43,970 bases of DNA from an uncultured Alphaproteobacteria bacterium (GTDB lineage: Bacteria > Pseudomonadota > Alphaproteobacteria > HIMB59 > GCA-002718135): the NCBI GenBank assembly GCA_902538155.1, contig CACBDX010000006.1, positions 1-43,970 of the forward strand. Reading direction: 5' to 3'. The notes beneath the pieces are model-generated. The model worked only from the letters and a program-made list of their open reading frames with translations. It was not told the DNA's origin and searched no databases. Of this stretch, positions 25,644 to 34,023 are shown in pieces; the stretch's first letter is position 1, and each line of letters opens with the position of its first letter. A program made the position numbers and the translations under genes.

Positions 25644-26797
25644 TGTTTGGGAGTATTAATAACTGTCATAATGTAAAAGACTTTAGAAATTTAGCAAAAA
25701 AAAGGCTACCAAGTCCAATATTTCATTACATCGATGGTGCAGCAGATGATGAAATAACTTATAAAAGAAACACAGATGCTTACGAGCAATGTGATTTGAT
25801 TCCAAATGTTTTAAGTGGCGTTGATAAAGTGGATATGTCAACTACGGTTATGGGACAAAAGTTAGATATACCTTTGTATTGTGCACCTACTGCTCTTCAA
25901 AGGTTGTTCCATCATGAAGGTGAGATTGGAGTTGCAAAAGCTGCCGAAAAATTTGGCACAATGTTTGGAATATCTTCTTTAGGTACAGCAAGTATAGAGG
26001 AGATATCAAATTTAGTTAAAACACCAAAACTTTTTCAACTTTATGTTCATAAAGATAAAGGATTAAACAAAGCCCTTATAGAAAGATGTAAAGAGTCAAA
26101 TTTTGAAGCAATGGCAGTTACAGTTGATACGGCTGTTGGAGGAAATCGTGAAAGAGATTTATATACAGGTTTCACTATTCCAATGAAATTAAAACTCAAT
26201 AGCGTTTTAAGTTTTATGCTCCATCCAAAGTGGGCAGTCGATTATTTTACAAAACCTAAATGGGAATTAAGTAATCTAAAAGATCACATTAATGAAGGCA
26301 CAACAGTAATGACAACCATAGGAGATTATTTCACAAAAATGCTTGATAATTCCATGAGTTGGAAAGATGTAGAAAATATTAATAAAGAGTGGGGTCGTCA
26401 ATTTGCTATTAAAGGTGTTATGTCTGTAGATGATGCAAAAAAAGCTGTTGATGTAGGCGCCTCAGCTATAATGGTTTCAAATCATGGTGGTAGACAATTA
26501 GATGGTTCAAGATCACCATTTGATCAACTAGCTGAAATTGTTGATGCTGTTGGAGATAAGATAGATGTAATTTGTGAAGGAGGAATTAGAAGAGGTACTC
26601 ATGTTTTAAAAGCACTGTCACTTGGTGCAAAAGCCTGTTCTGGTGGAAGAATGTATTTATACGCTTTGGCTGCAGGAGGTCAAAAAGGTGTAGAAAAAAG
26701 TTTATCTAATTTACGCAATGAAATTGAACGAGATATGAAATTAATGGGAGTTTCTAACGTAAAAGAACTCACAAGAAAAAATCTAAAATTCAGATAA
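25643..26797 (+). CDS. FMN-dependent L-lactate dehydrogenase / alpha-hydroxy acid oxidase
   Basis: A 384-residue FMN TIM-barrel enzyme. N-terminal FHYIDGAADDEITYKRN is the family signature, VTVDTAVGGNRERDL follows the substrate loop, and the active site is MVSNHGGRQLDGS with catalytic His and Arg, then the FMN phosphate site GGIRRGTHVLKALSLGAKA. It oxidises L-lactate to pyruvate, passing electrons to the quinone pool in the bacterial LldD type. The start shares one base with the FAH hydrolase stop. As the last gene of the operon it would consume the L-lactate released upstream. Confidence 0.9.
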   Translation: MFGSINNCHNVKDFRNLAKKRLPSPIFHYIDGAADDEITYKRNTDAYEQCDLIPNVLSGVDKVDMSTTVMGQKLDIPLYCAPTALQRLFHHEGEIGVAKAAEKFGTMFGISSLGTASIEEISNLVKTPKLFQLYVHKDKGLNKALIERCKESNFEAMAVTVDTAVGGNRERDLYTGFTIPMKLKLNSVLSFMLHPKWAVDYFTKPKWELSNLKDHINEGTTVMTTIGDYFTKMLDNSMSWKDVENINKEWGRQFAIKGVMSVDDAKKAVDVGASAIMVSNHGGRQLDGSRSPFDQLAEIVDAVGDKIDVICEGGIRRGTHVLKALSLGAKACSGGRMYLYALAAGGQKGVEKSLSNLRNEIERDMKLMGVSNVKELTRKNLKFR

Positions 26798-26857
26798 ATC
26801 AACAACTTTCTTAAAAAAAATATTTATTCTAATTCAATTTTATTTTACAAATTTTTT

Positions 26858-27178
26858 ATGAATGATGAAATTGATCCAATACTAGTTGGTGAAACTGATG
26901 ATATCGAAGTTGGAACTGTGGAAAGTTTTGAACATGACGATGTTAATTACGCAGTTTATCATTTAGAGCCAGGATTTTTTTGCACACAGGGAAACTGTAA
27001 TTGCGAGGAGAAAGCACCTTTGAGTGAATCTGAAATTGAAGGAGAAGAGTTAGAGTGTGTTGGTTGTGGTAATACTTATAGTATTGTTTCTGGTGATTGT
27101 ATTAGTGATCCTGAATTGGATGGTCTTAAGATCTTTGACATCTCTGAAGAGGATGGAAATATTTACTTAAATATCTAA
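26858..27178 (+). CDS. Rieske-type ferredoxin-like protein with all-cysteine ligand set
   Basis: A 106-residue acidic protein with the size and strand order of a Rieske-type ferredoxin (opening IEVGTVESFEHDDVNYAVYH, closing GLKIFDISEEDGNIYLNI). The Rieske ligand pattern is C-x-H, about 15-17 residues, then C-x-x-H. Here the equivalent positions are Cys47-x-Cys49, 17 residues, Cys67-x-x-Cys70: both histidines are cysteines. Cys42 and Cys81 are additional. It could hold a low-potential [2Fe-2S] cluster or a zinc ion. It lies between the lactate dehydrogenase gene (60-base gap) and a convergent dehydrogenase gene. It might serve one of the oxygenases encoded at 38-41 kb. Confidence 0.72.
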   Translation: MNDEIDPILVGETDDIEVGTVESFEHDDVNYAVYHLEPGFFCTQGNCNCEEKAPLSESEIEGEELECVGCGNTYSIVSGDCISDPELDGLKIFDISEEDGNIYLNI

Positions 27179-28140
27179 CTTATAATTTTAAGATTTATAA
27201 TATTATTTTTGTTTAAATTTTTACTTTTAGTTAAAAAATCAAAAACATTTTCACAAGACTCTACAGACATCCTTTTTCTGCATTCTAGAGTTAAAGCAGC
27301 ATTATGTGGTGTCAACAAAGTATTAGCTAAAGAAAACAGTTTGTGATTTTCTATTGGCGGTTCTTTTTCAAATACATCAACACCAGCTGCAAAAATTTTT
27401 TTATTTTTCAAAGCTTCGTATAAGGCATCTTCATTAATTATACCGCCTCTTGCTGTATTAATTAAAATCAAATTTGATTTAAAGGTTTCAAATTGATCAA
27501 AAGAAATCAGATTTTTAGTTTCTTCATTTAAAGGTAAATGGATACTTATATAGTCAGCAATTTTAAAGCCTTCTTCTTTATTTATTGGAATACATTTATG
27601 ATTTTTTATTTCTTCATCCGAAAGAAACGGATCATGTACATAAACCTCCATTTCAAACCCACTACATCTTTTTGCTAAAGCTTTTCCTATTCGACCAAAA
27701 CCAAGAATTAAAATTTTTTTATTATAGAGTTCAAAGTAGTTGGGTAGATTACCCTTTTCTTGAAACTTACCTAATTTCACTAATCTATCTGATTCAAAAA
27801 TATTTTTTGTTAAACAAAGCATCATTGTCATTACATGTTCAGCTACGCTGGTTGCATTCGCTTTTCCAGTAATGGCCATAGCTATCTTATTATGATTTAA
27901 ATATTCAGTATCCACATTGTCATATCCAACACCATGTCTTGCAACAATTTTTAGGTTCTTTGATTGAGAGAGAATATTTTTATTTATTTCTGCTGTTCTT
28001 ACGACAATACCATCCACATCTCGTAATTTTTCTATTAGATGACCTTCATCAATATTATTGGTGACAAAGTATTCAATATTATTTTTATCAAATATCTCAT
28101 ATCCACTTGGATGAATTTCACCAACAATCCCAACTTTCAT
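27175..28140 (-). CDS. D-isomer-specific 2-hydroxyacid dehydrogenase
   Basis: A 321-residue NAD-dependent dehydrogenase of the phosphoglycerate/hydroxypyruvate reductase family. The Rossmann motif is ILGFGRIGKALAKRC, the catalytic Arg is in NTARGGIIN, the Glu in VFEKEPP and the catalytic His in LLTPHNAAL. There is no C-terminal ACT domain, so it is not the regulated SerA form. It reads toward the Rieske-like gene (4-base overlap) and away from iolD across 100 bases. Substrate cannot be read from the sequence. Confidence 0.88.
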   Translation of the reverse strand: MKVGIVGEIHPSGYEIFDKNNIEYFVTNNIDEGHLIEKLRDVDGIVVRTAEINKNILSQSKNLKIVARHGVGYDNVDTEYLNHNKIAMAITGKANATSVAEHVMTMMLCLTKNIFESDRLVKLGKFQEKGNLPNYFELYNKKILILGFGRIGKALAKRCSGFEMEVYVHDPFLSDEEIKNHKCIPINKEEGFKIADYISIHLPLNEETKNLISFDQFETFKSNLILINTARGGIINEDALYEALKNKKIFAAGVDVFEKEPPIENHKLFSLANTLLTPHNAALTLECRKRMSVESCENVFDFLTKSKNLNKNNIINLKIIS

Positions 28141-28205
28141 GAATAATTCTATATTCTAAAATATTAGAAAAATAAATTGTTTAACTCTTTAAATTATTTT
28201 TTTAT

Positions 28206-28211
28206 TATAAT
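28206..28211 (+). promoter_or_regulatory. Possible -10 element of iolD
   Basis: A perfect TATAAT at 28206-28211, 29 bases ahead of the chosen iolD ATG. No -35 box is properly spaced (TTGTTT at 28177 is 23 bases away), and AT-rich spacers produce such hexamers by chance. The 100-base region 28141-28240 separates divergent genes and must hold start signals for both. Confidence 0.3.
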
Positions 28212-28240
28212 AGTATCTATTTTTTTTGGGAAAGGAACAC

Positions 28241-30085
28241 ATGAAAACAGTTAGAATGTCATGTTCACATGCATTAATTAAATATTTAACTATGCAAAAA
28301 ATTTTAATTAATGGAAAAAAAGAACCACTATTTCCAGGTGCTTTCGGTATTTATGGCCATGGTAATGTTGCTTGTATTGGACAAGCTATGGAAGAATATC
28401 AAAATGAACTTCCTGGATACAGAGGTCATCATGAACAAAATATGGCACTAACAGGTATTGCATATGCTCGTGCCAAAAGAAGACAACAAATATTTGTTGC
28501 AACTTCATCTGTTGGACCTGGTTCTACTAATATGGTTACAGCTGCAGCAGTTGCTTTAAGTAACAGACTTCCAATTTTACTTTTACCAGGTGATACATTT
28601 TCTAGCCGTTTTCCAGATCCTGTTTTACAACAAGTAGAACATTTTAATTCCCCTTCAGAAACTCAAAATGATTCATTTAAATCTGTATCACGATATTTTG
28701 ATCGAATAACTAGACCTGAACAAATTTTAACATCTTTACCACAAGCAATTAATGTAATGCTTGATCCTGCAGATTGTGGACCAGCAGTAATTTCTATGTC
28801 ACAAGATGTTCAAGGAGAAGCCTATGATTATCCTGAAATCTTTTTTGAAGAAAAAATTCATGAAATTAGAAGAATTCATCCTGATCCAAATCAAATACAA
28901 AAAGCTGCAGATAAATTAAAACAATCTAAACAACCAATTATTATTTCAGGTGGAGGTGTTTTATATTCAGAAGCAGAGCAGGAAATTTCTAATTTTGCAA
29001 AAAAACATAATATTCCTGTAACAGCAACTGTAATGGGGATTGGATGTATGAAAAAAGATGATCCTTACTATATAAGTGCAATTGGATGCTTAGGAGAAGG
29101 TTCATCTAACAACCTTGCTACTGATACAGATTTAGCACTAGCTGTGGGAACAAAGTTAGGAGACTTTACAACTGGCTCTTGGACTAATTTTGAAAATGAA
29201 AATTTTCAACTTGTATCAATAAATACTTCACGATTTGATACTACAAAACATCGCGCAACTCCTGTTGTCAGTGATGCAAAAATTGGACTTCAAGAATTAT
29301 CAAAAGCATTAGGAGAATGGAAAGCGCCAGATAATTGGTACCAGCGTTCAATTGAAGAAAGAAATAAATGGGATGAATATGTTGCCAAAGAAAGTGGACC
29401 AACGAATCAAGAATTACCATCCTATGCTCATGCTGTAGGTGCAGTCTATAGAAACTCAGACCCATCAGATATTGTGGTAACTGCTGCTGGAGGGTTAGTT
29501 GGCGAAGTAGTTCAAATATGGAAACCTAAAGAACTAAATACTTTTGAAACTGAATGGGGGTTTAGTTGCATGAGTTATGAAATATCAGGTGCACTTGGAA
29601 TCAAAATGGCAAAACCTGAACAAGATGTAATTGTATTTGTAGGCGATGGTTCATACCTCTTACAAAATAGCGATATCTACAGTTCAGTTTTATATGATAA
29701 AAAATTAATTATAGTAGTTTGTGATAATGGTGGTCATATGGTTATTAATAGATTGCAACTAGCAAAAGGTGGAAATGAATATCTTTGTAATCTCAATGCT
29801 GCAAGAGCGACAAATGTACAGTTTGTAGATTTTGAAGCTCACGCAAAAAGCATGGGGGCAAATGGTGAGACTGTTAAATCTATTTCAGAGTTAGAGGCCG
29901 CTTTTAAAAGAGCAAAAGAATCAGACAAAACATACGTAATTTCTATGAAAACAGATGGATATGAGTGGTTAGAAGGAACAGCTTTTTGGGAAAGCCCAAC
30001 ACTTGAAGTGGATAATACCGAAGGTAAGAAATCAGCTCTTAACGAATTTTTAGAAGGAAAAAATAAACAACGTAAGGGCGTATAA
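28241..30085 (+). CDS. iolD: 3D-(3,5/4)-trihydroxycyclohexane-1,2-dione hydrolase (ThDP enzyme)
   Basis: A 614-residue ThDP-dependent enzyme that opens the ring of the dione formed from myo-inositol by IolG and IolE. Recognition rests on the GYRGHHEQNMALTGIAYA block holding the ThDP-activating Glu, SSVGPGSTNMVTAAA, LLPGDTFSSRFPDPVLQQVEH, DRITRPEQ and QDVQGEAYDYPE, all specific to IolD rather than other ThDP enzymes. The diphosphate site is FVGDGSYLLQNSDI with Asn-Gly about 25 residues later. The ATG at 28241 has GGAAAGGA upstream; the TTG at 28226 would place that ribosome site inside the gene. No iolG/E/B/C neighbours are present, so the substrate may be a variant cyclitol. Confidence 0.92.
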   Translation: MKTVRMSCSHALIKYLTMQKILINGKKEPLFPGAFGIYGHGNVACIGQAMEEYQNELPGYRGHHEQNMALTGIAYARAKRRQQIFVATSSVGPGSTNMVTAAAVALSNRLPILLLPGDTFSSRFPDPVLQQVEHFNSPSETQNDSFKSVSRYFDRITRPEQILTSLPQAINVMLDPADCGPAVISMSQDVQGEAYDYPEIFFEEKIHEIRRIHPDPNQIQKAADKLKQSKQPIIISGGGVLYSEAEQEISNFAKKHNIPVTATVMGIGCMKKDDPYYISAIGCLGEGSSNNLATDTDLALAVGTKLGDFTTGSWTNFENENFQLVSINTSRFDTTKHRATPVVSDAKIGLQELSKALGEWKAPDNWYQRSIEERNKWDEYVAKESGPTNQELPSYAHAVGAVYRNSDPSDIVVTAAGGLVGEVVQIWKPKELNTFETEWGFSCMSYEISGALGIKMAKPEQDVIVFVGDGSYLLQNSDIYSSVLYDKKLIIVVCDNGGHMVINRLQLAKGGNEYLCNLNAARATNVQFVDFEAHAKSMGANGETVKSISELEAAFKRAKESDKTYVISMKTDGYEWLEGTAFWESPTLEVDNTEGKKSALNEFLEGKNKQRKGV

Positions 30086-30120
30086 ATAATAAATTTCTTT
30101 TTCTAAAATTTAAAAATTGT

Positions 30121-31149
30121 ATGAGTCAAAACAAGCCTATAATTTTATTAGATCCATATCCAAGAACAATGGATCTACTTTTTTCTAAAGAAAATTTAAA
30201 ATACTTAAAAAAAAATTTTAAACTTATTACTGCTCCAAATAAAAATAAAAATAATTTTTATGAAAAAAATTTATCTAAAGCAGATTATATTTTTGGGCAA
30301 CCCAATTTACCTTCATCTTTAATTTGTAAATCCACAAAACTTAAAGCAATATTTAATGTAGAGAGCAATTTTATGGATAATATGGATTACGATTATTGTT
30401 TTAGAAAAGGAATACATGTTTTAGCAACATCGCCTGTGTTTGCTCAACCTGTTGCTGAAATGGCAATGGGTCTTACTTTATCTATAGCTAGAAGTATTCA
30501 TATTGCTCACTCAGACTTTATTTCAAAAAAAGAAAAATATGGTGGCGCAATAAGTCAGAATAATTTTTTAATAAAAAATAAAACTTTTGGTTTAATTGGA
30601 TTTGGTGATTTAGCTAAATCACTTACTCCTATAATCAAAGCATTCTCTAATAAAATTATTGCCTATGATCCTTGGATTCCCAATAAAGAAATCGAAAAAT
30701 TTGATGTTAAGCCTACTAGTTTAAATTTGTTACTCAAAAATGCTGACATCATTTATATATTAGCTTCCATTACTTCCTCTAATGAAGCTATGATTAATAC
30801 TTCTAAACTTAAATTAATAAAAGATGGATCAGTGTTTGTCTTAATGAGTAGAGCGGCCATAATAAATTTTGATGATTTTTTTAATTTTTTAAAAAATAGA
30901 AATGTGTTTGCTGCCATTGATGTTTTTCCACAAGAACCATTTCCTAAAAATCATAAATTAAGAAAACTCAAAAATGTAATTTTTTCTCCACACAGAGCCG
31001 GAGCATTAGACAGCGCATTCAAAGAGATGGGTGAATTAGTAATTCAAGATTTAAAACTTATTTCAAAAGGCCTGCCTCCTAAATTATGCAAAAAAGCTGA
31101 AAGAGAAACTGTTAAATATTTACGCTCAAAACCAGTTGATATTAATTAA
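30121..31149 (+). CDS. D-isomer-specific 2-hydroxyacid dehydrogenase family protein
   Basis: A 342-residue member of the same broad family as the gene at 27175 but only distantly similar. The dinucleotide motif is altered: GLIGFGDLAKSL has Ala where the third Gly is usual. Catalytic residues are present: Arg in MSRAAIIN, Glu in FPQEPFP and His in FSPHRAGA. It begins 35 bases after iolD and 21 bases before the system B ATPase, so is likely cotranscribed with both. Substrate unknown; a cyclitol- or sugar-acid-derived 2-hydroxy acid is plausible from context. Confidence 0.8.
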   Translation: MSQNKPIILLDPYPRTMDLLFSKENLKYLKKNFKLITAPNKNKNNFYEKNLSKADYIFGQPNLPSSLICKSTKLKAIFNVESNFMDNMDYDYCFRKGIHVLATSPVFAQPVAEMAMGLTLSIARSIHIAHSDFISKKEKYGGAISQNNFLIKNKTFGLIGFGDLAKSLTPIIKAFSNKIIAYDPWIPNKEIEKFDVKPTSLNLLLKNADIIYILASITSSNEAMINTSKLKLIKDGSVFVLMSRAAIINFDDFFNFLKNRNVFAAIDVFPQEPFPKNHKLRKLKNVIFSPHRAGALDSAFKEMGELVIQDLKLISKGLPPKLCKKAERETVKYLRSKPVDIN

Positions 31150-31170
31150 AATTTATTTAAAAACACACTT

Positions 31171-31917
31171 ATGTCAGATAACTTAGTACTGGAAGCTAAA
31201 TCAGTTTCAAAATTTTTTGGTACTATTACAGCACTTCAAAATGTAGATCTTCATTTAAATAAAGGTGAGGTTCTTGGTGTCGTCGGCGATAACGGTGCTG
31301 GAAAGTCTACATTAATGAAAGTTTTATCAGGATTATATAAGCCAAGTGAAGGATCTCTTTTTTTTGATAAAGAAAAAGTAACTTTAAATAGTCCCAGAGA
31401 CTCTCAAAATTTGGGCTTAGAAATGGTCTATCAAGATTTAGCACTAGCTGGGAATCTCCCCATTGGTGATAATATTTTTTTAGGAAGAGAGCCAACAAGA
31501 AAAGTTGGCCCTTTCAATTTTTTAGATCATAAAAAAAGAAAACAGTTAACTGAAGAGCATCTTGCAAAACTAAAAATTAACGTAAAGAGTGCTGATCAAA
31601 AGGTTGAAGAATTATCAGGTGGACAAAGACAAGCTGTTGCAATTGCTAGAGCTACAGCTTTTAATGCAAAAATTGTATTAATGGATGAACCAACAGCAGC
31701 ACTTGCTGTTAAAGAAGTTGGAAAGGTTCTAGATTTAATTTTAAATCTAAAAAAATTGGGTGTTAGTGTAATAGTAATTAGTCACCGAATGGATGATATT
31801 TTTACTGTTTGTGATCGCGTAATGGCATTATTTCAAGGTACAAACTTTGCTGAGTCAGAATTAAAAAATACTTCAAGAGACGAAGTGATTGGATGGATCA
31901 TGGGGAAAAAAGATTAA
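31171..31917 (+). CDS. CUT2 sugar ABC transporter ATPase, single-domain (system B)
   Basis: A 248-residue ATPase with Walker A GDNGAGKSTLM, Q-loop in MVYQDLALAG, signature LSGGQRQAVAIARA, Walker B IVLMDEPTAALAVKE and switch His in VISHRMDDI. RbsA-type ATPases of CUT2 systems are normally about 500 residues with two fused cassettes; this one has a single cassette and presumably acts as a homodimer. Its end overlaps the permease start by one base (TAATG). Confidence 0.92.
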   Translation: MSDNLVLEAKSVSKFFGTITALQNVDLHLNKGEVLGVVGDNGAGKSTLMKVLSGLYKPSEGSLFFDKEKVTLNSPRDSQNLGLEMVYQDLALAGNLPIGDNIFLGREPTRKVGPFNFLDHKKRKQLTEEHLAKLKINVKSADQKVEELSGGQRQAVAIARATAFNAKIVLMDEPTAALAVKEVGKVLDLILNLKKLGVSVIVISHRMDDIFTVCDRVMALFQGTNFAESELKNTSRDEVIGWIMGKKD

Positions 31918-32924
31918 TGGATAAGAATCAAGAAACTTTATTTGTCAGACTTATTCCTTTTTTTGAGAGATATGGAATCTTATTACTTATCCTAATAATG
32001 ATTGCAGTTTTGCATTTGTTGCAACCTGATGTGTTTTTATCATGGAGAAATGTAACAAATATTTTTAAACAAGTTTCTTGGCAGTCTATGTTAGCACTTG
32101 GTGTCTTTATGGTCATTGTAACTGCAGGTATAGATTTATCAGTCGGTTCAATTATTATGTTATCATTAATGGGGCTTGCTATTGCTTCAAAAGCAGGAAT
32201 GCCTTGGTACGTTGTCATGCTAGTTGCCCCGGCAATAGGATTTTTGTGTGGTATGTTTAATGGTATTGGAATAACCTTACTTCGAATGCCTCATCCGTTT
32301 ATTATGACGTTAGGAACGCTGTACATATTTAGAGGAATTGGAAACCTTATTTCTGGAGGAGTGCCAATAACAGGTTTTGCTGAACAGATAAGAGTTATCG
32401 GAAATGGTAAAATTAAACTGGATGTTTTTTTTGGAGAAGGGGCGCGAGAGTACATTCCCACAAGCTTAATTTTAATGATTGTTATATTCTTTATCTTTTG
32501 GGTTTTTTTAAATCATACACGAATAGGTAAATGGATTTATGCGATTGGTGGTAATCCTGGAGCAGCAAGAGCAGCAGGTATAAACGTCGATCGTATTTTA
32601 ATCGTAGTTTACACCCTTTGTGGTTTCTTGGCTGGTATTGGAGGTTTAATTTTAGCTGGAAGAACGAATTCTGCTTATCCAAATGCTGGTTTACAATCTG
32701 AACTAGATGCGATTGCAGCAGTTATTATAGGTGGAGCAAGCTTCTTTGGGGGCAGAGGAACCGTTTTAGGTGTGTTTGCTGGAGTCATGATTATGGGTAT
32801 ACTCCGAAATGGTTTAAATCTAATGAATGTTAGTGTTTTCTGGCAACAAGTTCTTATAGGGTCAATTATTATTTTGGCCGTTTATATTGATGTTTTAAGG
32901 AGACAACTTGCGACCAGAACATAA
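31917..32924 (+). CDS. CUT2 sugar ABC transporter permease, RbsC type (system B)
   Basis: A 335-residue permease with about 8-10 hydrophobic helices. RbsC-family signatures include VTAGIDLSVGSIIMLSLMG, the GGNPGAARAAGINVDR cytoplasmic loop that meets the ATPase, and GRTNSAYPNAGLQSELDAIAAVIIGGASFFGGRG. I start at the ATG at 31917, which shares a base with the ATPase stop; a start at 31893 would lie within the ATPase frame. Binding protein gene follows at 33014. Confidence 0.93.
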   Translation: MDKNQETLFVRLIPFFERYGILLLILIMIAVLHLLQPDVFLSWRNVTNIFKQVSWQSMLALGVFMVIVTAGIDLSVGSIIMLSLMGLAIASKAGMPWYVVMLVAPAIGFLCGMFNGIGITLLRMPHPFIMTLGTLYIFRGIGNLISGGVPITGFAEQIRVIGNGKIKLDVFFGEGAREYIPTSLILMIVIFFIFWVFLNHTRIGKWIYAIGGNPGAARAAGINVDRILIVVYTLCGFLAGIGGLILAGRTNSAYPNAGLQSELDAIAAVIIGGASFFGGRGTVLGVFAGVMIMGILRNGLNLMNVSVFWQQVLIGSIIILAVYIDVLRRQLATRT

Positions 32925-33013
32925 TATTAAAAAATAATTACTTTCTGACAAACAGTCACTTGATTACATTTTCATTTTTGATTAATGATTAAAAAAAAAT
33001 TTTAGGAGGAAAA

Positions 33014-33931
33014 ATGAAATTTTTTATTTCTATAATTACTACTTCTGTATTGTTTTTTTCAGGTAGTCTTTTAGCAGGCTCACATGCAAAAACAATAATG
33101 CTAAGTACTAAAGGACCAGGTGCTGGAAATCCATTTTGGGCTTCAGTTGAAGCTGGTGCTAAAGATGCTGCTGAAGAGTTTGGTGTAAACTTAATTATCC
33201 TTTCACCACCGCAAGAAAGTGATGTTATGGCTCAGGTAGCACAAATTGAAGACCAAATTGCAAAAGGTGTAGACGGCATTGCTATTGCACCAACTGACCC
33301 TAACGCAGTTGCACCAATTCTTGATGATGCAATGGCTTCAGGTGTTCCAGTTGTATACATTGATACTAATGGAATTAATGAAGGTGTAACTTTCATTGGT
33401 ACAAACAATATCAATGGTGCTGCTTTAGCTGCTCAATATATTTGTGATAATGTTCCAAGTGGTTCTGATGTTGCAATTCTTCAAGGAATGATTACTCAAA
33501 CTACTGGTCAGCACAGAGCTGAAGGATCTAGTAAAGGTCTTAAAGCATGTGGTATGAACGTTGTTGCTGAACTTCCAGCTAACTGGGATACTGCACAAGG
33601 TATGTCAGTAACGGAAGATATCATCACTGGTAACCCAAATCTAAAAGCAATTTTTGCTTCTAACGATAATATGGGTCTAGGCGCTATCCAAGCACTAAAA
33701 AATGCTGATATGCTAGATGATGTTGTCGTTGTTGGATTTGATGCTAACCCTGATGCTGCTGCAAGTGTAATGGCTGGTGAAATGTCAGCAACTATTGCTC
33801 AATTCTCATACAACATGGGATACATGGGTGTAGAAAATGCACTTAAATTAGCTAATGGTGAGAGCATTCCAGATAACATTGATACTGGAACTGTATTAGT
33901 TACAAAAGAAAACGCTGCAGACTTTATGTAG
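33014..33931 (+). CDS. CUT2 sugar ABC transporter, periplasmic binding protein (system B)
   Basis: A 305-residue RbsB-like protein (periplasmic-binding family 4). Sec signal FFISIITTSVLFFSGSLLAG with cleavage near AGS. The mature N-terminus contains the sugar-contacting GNPFWASVEAGAKDAAEE and then GVDGIAIAPTDPNAVAPILD, ASGVPVVYIDT, TTGQHRAEGSSKGL and IFASNDNMGLGAIQALK, the regular ribose-type strand order. A strong Shine-Dalgarno AGGAGGA sits at 33004-33010. In this system the binding protein comes last, unlike A, C and D, and a clear terminator follows. Confidence 0.93.
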   Translation: MKFFISIITTSVLFFSGSLLAGSHAKTIMLSTKGPGAGNPFWASVEAGAKDAAEEFGVNLIILSPPQESDVMAQVAQIEDQIAKGVDGIAIAPTDPNAVAPILDDAMASGVPVVYIDTNGINEGVTFIGTNNINGAALAAQYICDNVPSGSDVAILQGMITQTTGQHRAEGSSKGLKACGMNVVAELPANWDTAQGMSVTEDIITGNPNLKAIFASNDNMGLGAIQALKNADMLDDVVVVGFDANPDAAASVMAGEMSATIAQFSYNMGYMGVENALKLANGESIPDNIDTGTVLVTKENAADFM

Positions 33932-33951
33932 GTCTAAGCAAAATTATTTTT

Positions 33952-33983
33952 AAAGGGCCGTAATTTTTTACGGCCTTTTTTTT
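33952..33983 (+). terminator. Rho-independent terminator after system B
   Basis: GGCCGTAA at 33956-33963 pairs exactly with TTACGGCC at 33968-33975 around a TTTT loop, with further A-T pairs outside and then a long T run. It closes the iolD - dehydrogenase - ATPase - permease - binding protein unit. Confidence 0.9.
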
Positions 33984-34023
33984 TACTATTCCATTTTTTA
34001 CAATTGATTTATAGAAACAAGTT

